Source: Tepidiforma sp.
Lineage (GTDB): Bacteria > Chloroflexota > Dehalococcoidia > Tepidiformales > Tepidiformaceae
Length of the DNA stretch: 64,000 nucleotides
Direction: 5' to 3'
NCBI RefSeq assembly: GCF_026003995.1
Contig: NZ_BPIG01000002.1
Location: 682,001 to 746,000, forward strand
Shown here: positions 25,493 to 33,787 of the stretch, in pieces
How positions within the stretch are numbered: the stretch's first letter is position 1
How the letters are laid out: every line of letters begins with the position of its first letter
Position numbers and translations under genes: made by a program
Notes under the pieces: model-generated
Told to the model about the DNA's origin: nothing
What the model saw: the letters and a program-made list of their open reading frames with translations, nothing else
Databases searched by the model: none

Positions 25493-26509
25493 CTAGAGCC
25501 CGGCCGCCTTCGGCGACATCTCCCGCATCGCCTGCAGCACCCGCTCCCGCCGCACCGCCGGGTCCGGGTCGAACGAGATGAACTGCAGGAACGCGGTATC
25601 GACGCCAGCCTCCAGGTACCGCTTCACGTGGGCGTTCCGCTCTTCGGCCGTCCCGGCCACGAACAGGTCCTGCACCACCACATCCGGGACCGCCGCGAGC
25701 GCGCCCTTTCGGTCGCCGCTCTCCCACGCGCTCCACATCGCCGAGAGCAGCGGCTCGCGCCCCAGCCAGCGGTGGAACTCCTTGTACACCGGCACGTTCA
25801 GGTAGGCGTTCAGGTGCCGGCGCTGCAGCTGCCCCACCTCCGGCGTGAGCGGGTCGATGCACACCATCAGCCGCGCCGTGATCTCCACCTCGTCCGGGTT
25901 CCGCCCGGCCGCCTTCGCTGCCTCCCGGACCACGCCGACGCTCTTCTTCACGTCCTCCGCCGAGAGCCAGTTGATGATCGCGCCGTCGCCGACCTCCCCC
26001 GCGACCCGCAGCATCCCCTCCCGCAGCGCCGCCACGTGGATCGGGATCGGCTGGCTCGGCGGCTTGCTCATCCGGAAGCCGTCCACCCGGAACGTCTCCC
26101 CTTCGAACACCACGCGCTCACCGGCGAACGCCCGCCGCAGGAACAGCGTCATCTCCCGGACCCGCGTCGCCGGCTTCCGGAACTTCCCGCTGTTCCACAG
26201 CTCCACGATCGGCTGCGAACCCGAGCCGATGCCCAGGTTGAACCGCCCCGGCGCCACCTCCGCCACCCCGGCGGCCGTCTCCGCCAGGGTCGCCGGCCCG
26301 CGCGTGTACACGTTCGCGATCGCCGTGCCCAGCCGCAGGTTCGTGTGCAGCCCGATCACCGCCAGCGGCGTGAACGCGTCGATCGCGTCCACCTCGTACG
26401 ACCACGCGTCCGTGTAGCCCAGCCGCTCCGCCTCCTGGCAAATCTCCGGGTGCTCCCGCAGCCCCACACCGTCGAGCGGAACGGAAAGTGACAGTCGCTT
26501 CTCAGCCAT
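25493..26509 (-). CDS. LLM-class F420/FMN-dependent oxidoreductase
   Basis: A 338-residue luciferase-like TIM barrel. LGYTDAWSYEVDAIDAFTPLAVIGLHT, LGTAIANVYTRGPATLAETAAGVAEVAPGRFNLGIGSGSQPIVE and GDGAIINWLS are signatures of F420-dependent LLM enzymes. Cofactor F420 or FMN and the substrate cannot be decided. Its ATG directly follows the TGA of the phosphotransferase gene, so the two are coupled and probably act in one catabolic route. It converges with ychF. Confidence 0.88.
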   Translation of the reverse strand: MAEKRLSLSVPLDGVGLREHPEICQEAERLGYTDAWSYEVDAIDAFTPLAVIGLHTNLRLGTAIANVYTRGPATLAETAAGVAEVAPGRFNLGIGSGSQPIVELWNSGKFRKPATRVREMTLFLRRAFAGERVVFEGETFRVDGFRMSKPPSQPIPIHVAALREGMLRVAGEVGDGAIINWLSAEDVKKSVGVVREAAKAAGRNPDEVEITARLMVCIDPLTPEVGQLQRRHLNAYLNVPVYKEFHRWLGREPLLSAMWSAWESGDRKGALAAVPDVVVQDLFVAGTAEERNAHVKRYLEAGVDTAFLQFISFDPDPAVRRERVLQAMREMSPKAAGL

Positions 26510-27550
26510 TCAGTTCGATTCCCCCATCAATCGATGCATCCGGTCGATCAGGACCGGCACGTACCATTCGAACTCCGCAGCGCCCGGGTTCGAGGCCGTC
26601 TTCTCGAGGTAATGCATGTACAGCCCTTCGAGGATGACCGCCATCTTGTACACCGCCAGCACGCTGTAGAACCCGAAGTGCTTCATCGAACGCCCGCTCT
26701 TCGCCTCGTACCGCGCCGCCATCTCCTCCCGCGTCGGGAAGCCCTCCAGCTCGGTCAGCGTCGAGCGGTTGTTCAGCTGCCGCGTCCCCGGCGGGTCGCC
26801 CTGGTCGCCCCAGGTCGAAAGCAGCCAGCCGAGGTCCGCCAGCGGGTCGCCGATCGTCGCCATCTCCCAGTCGAGGATGCCCAGCAGCCGCGGCTCCCCG
26901 TGCGCGAAGATCACGTTGTCCAGCTTGTAGTCCCCGTGCACCACCGCCACGTCCGCCTCGGCCGGGATGCGCGCGCGCAGCCAGTCCGTCGCCTCGTCGA
27001 GCCCCGGCAGCTCCCGCGTCCGCGGCCGCGTCAGCTCCCACTGTTTCGCCCACCGCTCCACCTGCCGCGGCAGGTACGTCTCCCCCTTTCCGGTCAGGCC
27101 CGCCGCCTGCCAGTCCACCGCGTGCAGCTCCACCAGCGCGTCGACCAGCTCCTCCGCCACCCGCCGCCGGCCCTCCGGCGTGTCGTACGCCGCCGGCACC
27201 TCGGACCGGATCACCGTCCCGTCCAGCCGCTCCATCAGGTAGAACGGCGCCCCGATGACCGAGGCGTCCTCGCACACCGCCACCGGCCGAGGCACCCGCG
27301 CCTTCCCGTACAGCGCCGCGATGTACCGGTACTCCCGGATGACGTCGTGCGCCGTCGGCAGCAGCGGCCCCCGCGGCGGCCGCCGCATCACCCATTGCTC
27401 GGTGCCGCGCATGACATAAAACGTCTCGTTCGAAAAGCCCGCGACGTGCTTCTCCACCGAAATCGGGCCCGGCGCCCCCGGCACGTGCTCGTTGACGAAC
27501 CGCTCCAGCGCCGGCAGGTCGATCAGCTCCCCGAGGGGTGTCTCCGCCAT
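26510..27550 (-). CDS. Aminoglycoside phosphotransferase-fold kinase (acyl-CoA dehydrogenase-associated type)
   Basis: A 346-residue APH-fold kinase. It shows VEKHVAGFSNETFYVM and WVMRRPPRGPLLPTAHDVIREYRYI, the Brenner loop VAVVHGDYKLDNVIF (catalytic Asp and Asn) and the metal motif LGILDWEMATIGDPLADLGW. This subgroup often travels with acyl-CoA dehydrogenases and may phosphorylate hydroxyacyl-CoA, so it is not an antibiotic-resistance call. ATG 27550 has GGAAGGAG upstream. It is coupled directly to the LLM gene. Confidence 0.85.
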   Translation of the reverse strand: MAETPLGELIDLPALERFVNEHVPGAPGPISVEKHVAGFSNETFYVMRGTEQWVMRRPPRGPLLPTAHDVIREYRYIAALYGKARVPRPVAVCEDASVIGAPFYLMERLDGTVIRSEVPAAYDTPEGRRRVAEELVDALVELHAVDWQAAGLTGKGETYLPRQVERWAKQWELTRPRTRELPGLDEATDWLRARIPAEADVAVVHGDYKLDNVIFAHGEPRLLGILDWEMATIGDPLADLGWLLSTWGDQGDPPGTRQLNNRSTLTELEGFPTREEMAARYEAKSGRSMKHFGFYSVLAVYKMAVILEGLYMHYLEKTASNPGAAEFEWYVPVLIDRMHRLMGESN

Positions 27551-27662
27551 GGCTCCTTCCCCGCGCTCGAACTCCCCCGGGCACACCGGTGCCAGCATGA
27601 GGGGCCCCGAGAGTCTTGCCGCCCCGCGCCCGTCCGTCAACCAGCGCCTCCGGGTGCTCGCG

Positions 27663-27668
27663 TACAAT
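27663..27668 (+). promoter_or_regulatory. Leaderless -10 of nitroreductase gene
   Basis: TACAAT, then 7 nt, then ATG at 27676. No Shine-Dalgarno lies between, so transcription probably starts at or next to the A of the start codon. Confidence 0.7.
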
Positions 27669-27675
27669 CCCGCCC

Positions 27676-28170
27676 ATGGACCTCTACCGCGGAACCATCT
27701 CCAAGCGCGACCGCCGCGCCTTCCTGCCCCAGCCGATCCCGGCCGAATCCCTCCGCCGCATCCTCCAGGCCGGCCGGATGACCCCGTCCTCGAAGAACTC
27801 CGAACCGAACCGCTTCATCGTCGTCCAGTCCCCCGAAGGCAAGCAGGGCCTCGCCGACCTCAGCCCGATGGCCCGCTGGCTCGCCGATGCCGCGGTCGTC
27901 ATCGTCATCACCCAGGTCCGCGAACACCCCTTCGATGCCGGCCGCTGCGCCCAGAACATGATGCTCGCAGCCTGGAACGACGGCATCGGCTCCTGCCCCG
28001 CGCACCTGCCCGAAGAAGCGCTGCGCGGTCTCCTCGGCATCCCTGCCGAGGTTTTCATCAACCGCGTCATCGGCTTCGGCTACCTCGACCCCGAGCGCTC
28101 CGGCCCGCCCCCGGCCGTCGCCCGCAAGCGGCTCCCGCTCGAGGAACTCGTCCACCACGAGCGCTGGTGA
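27676..28170 (+). CDS. Nitroreductase-family FMN oxidoreductase
   Basis: A 164-residue nitroreductase-fold protein. KRDRRAFLPQPIPAESLRRIL, PSSKNSEPNRFIVV, ADAAVVIVIT, AAQN-like CAQNMMLAAWNDGIGSCPAHL and VIGFGYLD are the standard FMN-binding blocks. Family members reduce nitroaromatics, quinones or enones. It is slightly short for the family. Start chosen from the leaderless -10. Followed by a PPOX-family gene 53 nt later on the same strand. Confidence 0.88.
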   Translation: MDLYRGTISKRDRRAFLPQPIPAESLRRILQAGRMTPSSKNSEPNRFIVVQSPEGKQGLADLSPMARWLADAAVVIVITQVREHPFDAGRCAQNMMLAAWNDGIGSCPAHLPEEALRGLLGIPAEVFINRVIGFGYLDPERSGPPPAVARKRLPLEELVHHERW

Positions 28171-28223
28171 GCCGCGCCCTCGCCCGCTACCCTCATCCGC
28201 ACACCCCTTCCCCGGAGCCGCCC

Positions 28224-28643
28224 ATGATCGCCCTCACCGACGATATGCGCCGGGCGTTCGAAACCGCCCTCGCCGATGGCGCGCCCGTCATCGTCGCGAC
28301 CGCCGACCCCGCGACTGGCGAACCCGACATCGCCTTCAAGGGCAGCGCCATGGTCTTCGATGCCGAGCACCTCGCCTTCTGGGAGCGCGCCCACGGCCAG
28401 ACCCTCCGCAACCTCGAGGCCAACCCCCGCGTCTGCCTCCTTTACCGCAACGCGAAGACCCGCCTCGCGTGGAAGTTCTTCGGCGCCGCCGAACTCCACC
28501 GCGATGGCCCCCTCCGCCAGCAGGTCATGGACCGCACCATCCAGGTCGAACTCGACCGCGACCCCGAGCGCCGCGGCATCGCCGTCCTCATCCGTGTCGA
28601 CCGCGTCGTCCAGGCCGGCCAGGTCATCATGTCCCGCGACTGA
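28224..28643 (+). CDS. Pyridoxamine 5'-phosphate oxidase-like flavoprotein
   Basis: A 139-residue split-barrel protein. APVIVATADPATGEPDIAFKGSAMVFDAEHLAFWER, TLRNLEANPRVCLLYRN and RLAWKFFGAAELH are typical of the FMN-binding PPOX family. The substrate is unknown. GGAG sits 6 nt upstream of ATG 28224. It probably shares a transcript with the nitroreductase gene. Confidence 0.82.
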   Translation: MIALTDDMRRAFETALADGAPVIVATADPATGEPDIAFKGSAMVFDAEHLAFWERAHGQTLRNLEANPRVCLLYRNAKTRLAWKFFGAAELHRDGPLRQQVMDRTIQVELDRDPERRGIAVLIRVDRVVQAGQVIMSRD

Positions 28644-28657
28644 CCTGCCCGGCCCCG

Positions 28658-29269
28658 TCACGCGCGCCGGAATGGGTCCCGCCGTTCCGGTTTCGCGGCC
28701 GGCGCGGCCGGCGCCGGGAACGTCTCCGGTTCCCAGCGGTCGTCTGCTGCAGCCTCGCCGCCCCGCTCCGCCGCGGGGTCCGCACCGGGCCCCGCGCCGA
28801 TGACGGCCGGGTTCCCGGCCGTCCGATCGAGTGCCGCCGCGGGCACTGCCGGCGCCGCTGCTCGGTCGGCCGCGGCGCTCCGCTGCAGCCCCCAGAACGC
28901 TGCCCCGCCGGCGACGGTCTTCGCCATCGCTGCCAGCGTCATCAGCACGAGCCCCCATTCCACCTGTACGCCAAATCCCATCTCGCTCTCCGGCTCGCTC
29001 GCGATGTCCGCCCAGTCGATGACGCCGATCACCGCCGAGATGCCGCCGAGCCCGGCGATGGCGCCGTATTTCCAGCGGCTCTGCTGCTTGAAGCTCAGCG
29101 CCGCGAGCAGGATGCCCACGCCGCCGAACACCGCCGTGAAGGCGCCGTCCCCTTCCGTACCGTTCACCGTGACGAACAGCACCGAGGCCCACGGCCCCAC
29201 CGAACCGAGCACGACCAGCGCGCTCAATACCGTCAGCGTCAGCGGCCAGTGGCTGCTCTGCTGCGACAT
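28658..29269 (-). CDS. Multi-pass membrane protein of unknown function
   Basis: A 203-residue protein with four likely transmembrane helices in the first 135 residues (WPLTLTVLSALVVLGSVGPW, GAFTAVFGGVGILLAALSF, YGAIAGLGGISAVIGVIDW, VEWGLVLMTLAAMAKTV). A disordered Ala/Pro-rich cytosolic tail ends in RRDPFRRA. The pattern suggests a small stress or envelope membrane protein. ATG 29269 has GGGGAGGG upstream, and TATACT near 29302-29307 is a probable -10. A 20-bp palindrome lies about 100 bp upstream. Confidence 0.65.
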   Translation of the reverse strand: MSQQSSHWPLTLTVLSALVVLGSVGPWASVLFVTVNGTEGDGAFTAVFGGVGILLAALSFKQQSRWKYGAIAGLGGISAVIGVIDWADIASEPESEMGFGVQVEWGLVLMTLAAMAKTVAGGAAFWGLQRSAAADRAAAPAVPAAALDRTAGNPAVIGAGPGADPAAERGGEAAADDRWEPETFPAPAAPAAKPERRDPFRRA

Positions 29270-29363
29270 CTCGTTCGCCCTCCCCGCGAAGAATGCGCGA
29301 GAGTATACCCGCCCCTCTGAACGGCGAACATCGCGCGAACAACTCGAAACCTGTGTCGCCAAT

Positions 29364-29383
29364 CTGTCGCGATCATGCGACAG
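29364..29383. promoter_or_regulatory. 20-bp palindrome, probable operator
   Basis: CTGTCGCGATCATGCGACAG, with perfect 7-bp arms and a 6-bp spacer. A third TGTCGC half-site lies at 29354-29359. It is in the 211-bp gap between tRNA-Arg and the membrane protein gene, upstream of the likely TATACT. No other element is obvious there. Confidence 0.5.
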
Positions 29384-29480
29384 GTCGTCGCTGCTGCTGT
29401 CGAGGATTCGCATGAACGTCGCAAAAAGCCGGCCGTTCCGCCGTCCCCGGTCGCGCCGCACCTTCGCGTTGCTGCAAGCA

Positions 29481-29557
29481 TGGCGCCCTCGGCAGGACTC
29501 GAACCCACAACCTGCTGATCCGAAGTCAGCTGCTCTATCCGATTGAGCTACGAGGGC
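29481..29557 (-). tRNA. tRNA-Arg (anticodon UCG)
   Basis: A 77-nt cloverleaf on the minus strand. The acceptor stem GCCCTCG pairs with CGAGGGC, the D stem is GCTC/GAGC, and the anticodon stem GCTGA/TCAGC holds loop CTTCGGA, giving anticodon TCG. The T loop is TTCGAGT on a stem with two G-U-type pairs. The 3' end GCCA, including CCA, is encoded. It reads CGA arginine codons. Confidence 0.95.
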
Positions 29558-29646
29558 GCGCGCACCGGCACCGCCGTCCGCCCGGCTCCCACCATCTTAC
29601 CCCCTCGGCCGCTCCCCCGCCCCGCGCCCCCCGCTATCATCGTGGT

Positions 29647-30078
29647 ATGAACCCCTCCGAAACCTCTGCCGCCGCCCCCTACCACCAGGTCGGCGGCGCC
29701 GAAACCGTCGCCCGCATCGTCGAGGCCTTCTACGCCCGCGTCGAAGCCGACGACGTCCTCCGCCCCCTCTACCCCGAGGACCTCGAGCCCGGCAAGAAGA
29801 AGCTCGCCTGGTTCTTCGAACAGTGGCTCGGCGGGCCTCCGAGCTACAGCGAGCGCTACGGCCACCCCCGCCTCCGCCGACGCCACTTTCCGTTCGTCAT
29901 CGACGAACGCGCGGCTGGCCGCTGGCTCCGCCTCATGCGCGAAGCCTGGACCGAAGCCGGCGTCCCCCGCGCCATCCAGGACCCCATCTTCGAGCGCCTC
30001 ACCGTCCTCGCCCGCCACATGATCAACGCGAACGACGACGTCCCCCGCGAGCCCCTCGGCGACGTCTACCTCGACTGA
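29647..30078 (+). CDS. glbO: Group II truncated hemoglobin
   Basis: A 143-residue trHbO-type globin. VGGAETVARIVEAFYARVEADDVLRPLYP, KKKLAWFFEQWLGGPPSYSERYGHPRLRRRHFPF (proximal His region) and WLRLMREAWTEAGVP match the family. It binds O2 or NO and probably protects respiration or detoxifies. TATCAT (29635-29640) sits 6 nt before the ATG, so it is probably leaderless. The two CoA-transferase genes follow. Confidence 0.9.
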   Translation: MNPSETSAAAPYHQVGGAETVARIVEAFYARVEADDVLRPLYPEDLEPGKKKLAWFFEQWLGGPPSYSERYGHPRLRRRHFPFVIDERAAGRWLRLMREAWTEAGVPRAIQDPIFERLTVLARHMINANDDVPREPLGDVYLD

Positions 30079-30112
30079 CCCGCGCACTCCATCCCGGTAG
30101 AATCCGCCGGCG

Positions 30113-31204
30113 ATGGAAGCACCGACAGCCGACCCCTTCCCCCTCGATGCCGTCCGCGTCCTCGAAATCGGCGGCGGCATCCCTGCCGCCTTTGCCGCCC
30201 GCTGGCTCGCCGGGTTCGGCGCCGACGTCGTCCGCGTCGACCCCGAGACCGAGGGCCTCACGCCAGACGAGGCCGTCTACCTCCTCCCCGGCAAGCGCCG
30301 CGTGCAGGCTTCCTCCCCCGGCGACCTCCTCGCCCTCGCCCGCGCCGCCGACATCATCATCGAGGACGGCCCGCCCGGCGCCCTCGCCGCCCGCGGCCTC
30401 GACCCTGCCGCCCTCCGCGCCTCGCGCCCGGAGCTCGTCATCGTCTCCATCACCCCGTACGGCCAGGACGGCCCCTACGCATCCTTCCCGGCGACGAACA
30501 TCACCGCCTTCGCGATGGGCGGCATCATGTCCCTCACCGGCATGTACCAGCGCGAACCGCTCGTCACTGGCGGCTCGCAGGCGCTCTACCTTGGCGGCCT
30601 CGATGCCGCCGGCGCCGCCATTACCGCGTACTTCGGCGCCCTCATCAGCGGCGAAGGCGACTGGGTCGATATCTCGCTCCAGGAATCCATGGCCGGCATG
30701 CTCGAACTCTACGGCCCCCGCGGCGCCTACGAAGGCGCCGTCAGCATCCGCTCCGGCAACCACGTCCGCGCCGTCTGGGGCCTCTACCCCTGCGCCGACG
30801 GCTACGCGGGCGTCTGCGCCCTCGAGCGGCAGGTGCCCGCCCTCTTCGCCCTCCTCGGCGACCCCGAGCTCGATGAGCCGCGCTTCCGCGACCCCCTCGA
30901 ACGCCCCAACCACGACGACGAACTCCAGGCCAAGCTCTACGCCTGGTTCGGCGAGCGCACGAAAGCCGAGCTCCTCGAACTTGGCGTCCGCCACCGCGTC
31001 CCTATCGGCGCCGTCGTCACCCCGCGCGAACTCCTCGACAACCCCTCCCTCCGCGAGCGCGGCTTCTTCGACACCGTCGAGACTCCGGACGGGACCGCCC
31101 GCATCCCCGGCCGCCCGTTCCTCGGCCTCCCCTGGCGTCCCGGCCGTTTGAACGAACCGGTCCCCGCCGCCGACATCCTCGCAACATGGAGCACCCGCCC
31201 GTGA
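30113..31204 (+). CDS. Class III CoA-transferase, subunit or paralog 1
   Basis: A 363-residue CaiB/BaiF-family protein, shorter than usual. VRVLEIGGGIPAAFAARWLAGFGADVVRVDP replaces the usual N-terminal consensus. Asp164 in GGLDAAGAA is the likely catalytic Asp, and EGDWVDISLQESMAG follows. It overlaps the next CoA-transferase gene in GTGA, so the two may work as a pair, perhaps a heterodimer. TAGAAT (30098-30103) is 9 nt upstream of the ATG. Substrate unknown. Confidence 0.87.
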   Translation: MEAPTADPFPLDAVRVLEIGGGIPAAFAARWLAGFGADVVRVDPETEGLTPDEAVYLLPGKRRVQASSPGDLLALARAADIIIEDGPPGALAARGLDPAALRASRPELVIVSITPYGQDGPYASFPATNITAFAMGGIMSLTGMYQREPLVTGGSQALYLGGLDAAGAAITAYFGALISGEGDWVDISLQESMAGMLELYGPRGAYEGAVSIRSGNHVRAVWGLYPCADGYAGVCALERQVPALFALLGDPELDEPRFRDPLERPNHDDELQAKLYAWFGERTKAELLELGVRHRVPIGAVVTPRELLDNPSLRERGFFDTVETPDGTARIPGRPFLGLPWRPGRLNEPVPAADILATWSTRP

Positions 31205-32421
31205 AGCGCCTCCCCCTCGAAGGCATCCGCATCGCCGACCTCACCATGATGTGGGCCGGCCCCTACGCCACCCGCACCCTCGCCGAGATGGGCGCCGAGG
31301 TCATCAAAATCGAATCCCCCCGCGCCTGGGACAACATCCGCACCCTCATCCCCCAGCCCGGCGTCGATGAGCCCTGGAACTCCTCCTACTACTTCAACGA
31401 CTACAACCGCGACAAGAAGTCCCTCACCCTCGACCTCGCCCATCCGCTCGGCCGCGCCGCGTTCCTCCAGCTCGTTCCCCACTGCGACGTCGTCATCGAA
31501 AATTACCGCGCCGACGTCCTCGATAACCTCCAGCTCGGCTACGACGTCCTCCGCCAGGTCCGGCCCGACATCATCCTCGTCTCGATGGCCGGCTACGGGA
31601 AGACCGGCCCCGAGCGCCACCACGTCGGCTTCGGCCCCATCATCGAGCAGATGAGCGGCCTCGCCTCCATGACCGGCTACGGCGACGACGGCGTCCCCTT
31701 CAAGACCGGCATCTCCTACGGCGACCCCGTCGCCGGCAAGGCCGCCGCTGCCGCCGTCGCGCTCGCCCTCGTCCAGCGCCGCCGCACCGGCCGGGGCTGT
31801 TTCATCGACCTCGCCCAGCGCGAAGTCCTCTCTTCCCTCATCGGCGAAGCGTTCGTCGCCGCCTCCCTCCGCGGCGAAACCCCGGTCCACCGCGGCAACC
31901 GCGACCCGCGCGCCTTCGCCCAGGGCGTCTACCGTTGCGCCGGCGAAGAGCAGTGGCTCGCCCTCACCCTCCGCACGCGCGAGGAGTGGGAGCGCGCCGC
32001 CGCGCTTCTCGGCATCGACCCGGCGCTCCCCGGCGGCCCGGGTGACCACGACGTCATCGATGCCCGCCTCGCCGACGCCCTCGCCGCCCGCGACCCGCAG
32101 GAGGCCTTCGAACTCCTCGCTCGCGCCGGCATCCCCGCGGGCCGCGTCCTCGATACCGTCGCCATCCACGACGACCCCCACCTCGCCGCCCGGCGCTTCT
32201 GGGTCGAACTCCCGCACCCGCGCATGCACCCGTGGAAGCAGCCGCGCACCGCCTGGCGCCTCCGCGAGGCCGACCCCTGGCCGCGCCGCCACGCCCCGCT
32301 CTTCGGCGAGCACAACGATGAAATCCTGCGCGGGCTCCTCGGCCTCGATGAGGCCCGCATCGACGAACTCCGCCGCGAGGGCGTCATCGGTGACGCCCCC
32401 GTCAACCCCGGCGTCGGCTGA
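31201..32421 (+). CDS. Class III CoA-transferase, subunit or paralog 2
   Basis: A 406-residue full-length CaiB/BaiF enzyme: LEGIRIADLTMMWAGPYATRTLAEMGAEVIKIESP, KKSLTLDLAHPLGR, VSMAGYGKTGP, catalytic Asp175 in ISYGDPVAGKAAA and TGRGCFIDLAQRE. GTG 31201 overlaps the previous stop (GTGA) and is preferred over ATG 31186. The stop abuts the stop of the convergent P450 gene. The adjacency of two transferases suggests a CoA-dependent catabolic step such as succinyl-CoA-driven activation, which is an inference. Confidence 0.88.
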   Translation: MKRLPLEGIRIADLTMMWAGPYATRTLAEMGAEVIKIESPRAWDNIRTLIPQPGVDEPWNSSYYFNDYNRDKKSLTLDLAHPLGRAAFLQLVPHCDVVIENYRADVLDNLQLGYDVLRQVRPDIILVSMAGYGKTGPERHHVGFGPIIEQMSGLASMTGYGDDGVPFKTGISYGDPVAGKAAAAAVALALVQRRRTGRGCFIDLAQREVLSSLIGEAFVAASLRGETPVHRGNRDPRAFAQGVYRCAGEEQWLALTLRTREEWERAAALLGIDPALPGGPGDHDVIDARLADALAARDPQEAFELLARAGIPAGRVLDTVAIHDDPHLAARRFWVELPHPRMHPWKQPRTAWRLREADPWPRRHAPLFGEHNDEILRGLLGLDEARIDELRREGVIGDAPVNPGVG

Positions 32422-33651
32422 CTACACCTCGACCCACAGCTCTTCGAGCCCCCGGAAGCCCGGCACGCGCTTCCACTTCAGCTCCTGCGGCGCCAGCCGC
32501 ATCGCCGGGAACCGGCTCAGCAGCACCCGCACCCCGATCTGCGCCTCCAGCCGCGCCAGCGGCGCGCCCAGGCAGTACCGCCGCCCGCCGCCGAACGCGA
32601 CATGGTCGATGTCCTCCCGCGTCACGTCGAACCTGTGCGGGTCCTTGTGGAGCCGCGGGTCGTAGTTCGCCCCGCCCAGCGCGACGGTGATCGAATCGCC
32701 CTTGTGCATCGGGCAGCCCGCCACCACCCGGTCGTCCGGGAGAATCCGCCCGCTGAAGGTCACCGGCCCTTCGTACCGCAGCATCTCTTCCACGGCGTTC
32801 TCGATGAGCTCGGGCCGCTCCCGCAGCAGCTGCGTCTGGTCCGGATGCTGCAGCAGGTTCTTCATCCCGTTCCCGAGCAGGTCCGTCGTCGTCACGTTCC
32901 CCGCCGCCAGCAGCAGCCCGATCATCGAGAGCACTTCCTCGTCGTTCAGGAAGTCGCCGTTGTCCTCCGCCTTCAGCATCGCCGTGATCAGGTCGTCCCG
33001 CGGCTCCGCGCGCCGCTCCGCGATGACCCGCCGCAGGTACGCCTGCAGCTCCTCGCCGGCCTTCATCGCCTTCTGCCGCGTCTCCTCGCTCGCGAACGGG
33101 TCGAAGCCGGCCGCCACGCTGTCATCCGTCCACCGCTTGAAGTCGGCCTGGTCCTTCGGGTCCACCCCGAGCATCTCCGCGATCACGATCGTCGGGTACG
33201 GCTGGCAGAACGCCGCCATCAGGTCGAACCGCGCCTGCCCCTCCACCCGGTCGCACAGCTCGTTCGCGATCTCCTCGATCCGCCCCCGCATCCGCTCGAT
33301 CGCCCGCGGCGTGAACGCCTTCGAGACAAGTCCCCGCAGCCGCGTGTGCACCGGCGGGTCCTGGAACAGCATGCTCGGCTCCCGGTCCTCTCCCAGCAGC
33401 CGCTGCCGGAACATCGCGTTGAACGACTTCTCGTTCGCCTTCCGCGGGTCCACCAGCAGGTCGCGGTCGTTCAGGATGGCGTGCACGTCCTCGAACCGCG
33501 CCACCAGCCACCGCCCGAACTGCTCGTCCCACACCACCCGGTCCGCTTCCCGCACCCGGTCGAGCAGGCTGAACGGGTCCCGCTGGTACTCCGGGTTCAG
33601 GGGCGTCAGAGCGATGCCCAGCGGCACCTCATTCGTCGTCGTGTCCGTCAT
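32422..33651 (-). CDS. Cytochrome P450
   Basis: A 409-residue soluble bacterial P450. Heme loop FGGGRRYCLGAPLARLE, ExxR as EEMLR, I-helix LLLAAGNVTTTDLLGN (AGNVTT, with no canonical acid before Thr) and HTRLRGLVSKAFTPRAIERM are clear. It resembles CYP families acting on steroids or terpenes, but the substrate is unknown. ATG 33651 has GGAGGG 8 nt upstream. It ends against the CoA-transferase stop and is divergent from the HAD gene. Confidence 0.93.
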   Translation of the reverse strand: MTDTTTNEVPLGIALTPLNPEYQRDPFSLLDRVREADRVVWDEQFGRWLVARFEDVHAILNDRDLLVDPRKANEKSFNAMFRQRLLGEDREPSMLFQDPPVHTRLRGLVSKAFTPRAIERMRGRIEEIANELCDRVEGQARFDLMAAFCQPYPTIVIAEMLGVDPKDQADFKRWTDDSVAAGFDPFASEETRQKAMKAGEELQAYLRRVIAERRAEPRDDLITAMLKAEDNGDFLNDEEVLSMIGLLLAAGNVTTTDLLGNGMKNLLQHPDQTQLLRERPELIENAVEEMLRYEGPVTFSGRILPDDRVVAGCPMHKGDSITVALGGANYDPRLHKDPHRFDVTREDIDHVAFGGGRRYCLGAPLARLEAQIGVRVLLSRFPAMRLAPQELKWKRVPGFRGLEELWVEV

Positions 33652-33774
33652 GGCGCTGTCCCTCCATCGGCTGCTTCGCCGCATGCTAACAAAGCCGAAC
33701 CGCGTTCGAAAGTCCCGCTATCGGAAATTCACGCAGCCGCCTCCTGCCTCACCGCCGCGCCCGCCGCGCGCCCG

Positions 33775-33780
33775 TACACT
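33775..33780 (+). promoter_or_regulatory. Leaderless -10 of HAD hydrolase gene
   Basis: TACACT, then 7 nt, then the GTG start at 33788, without any Shine-Dalgarno. CTATCGG at 33717-33723 resembles a half-site of the palindrome found before the two ABC operons. Confidence 0.6.
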
Positions 33781-33787
33781 GGCCCCC

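Noticed and set aside
26510-27550. Antibiotic-resistance aminoglycoside kinase
   Set aside because: The APH fold is shared with acyl-CoA dehydrogenase-associated kinases, and the neighbour is an LLM oxidoreductase rather than a resistance gene.
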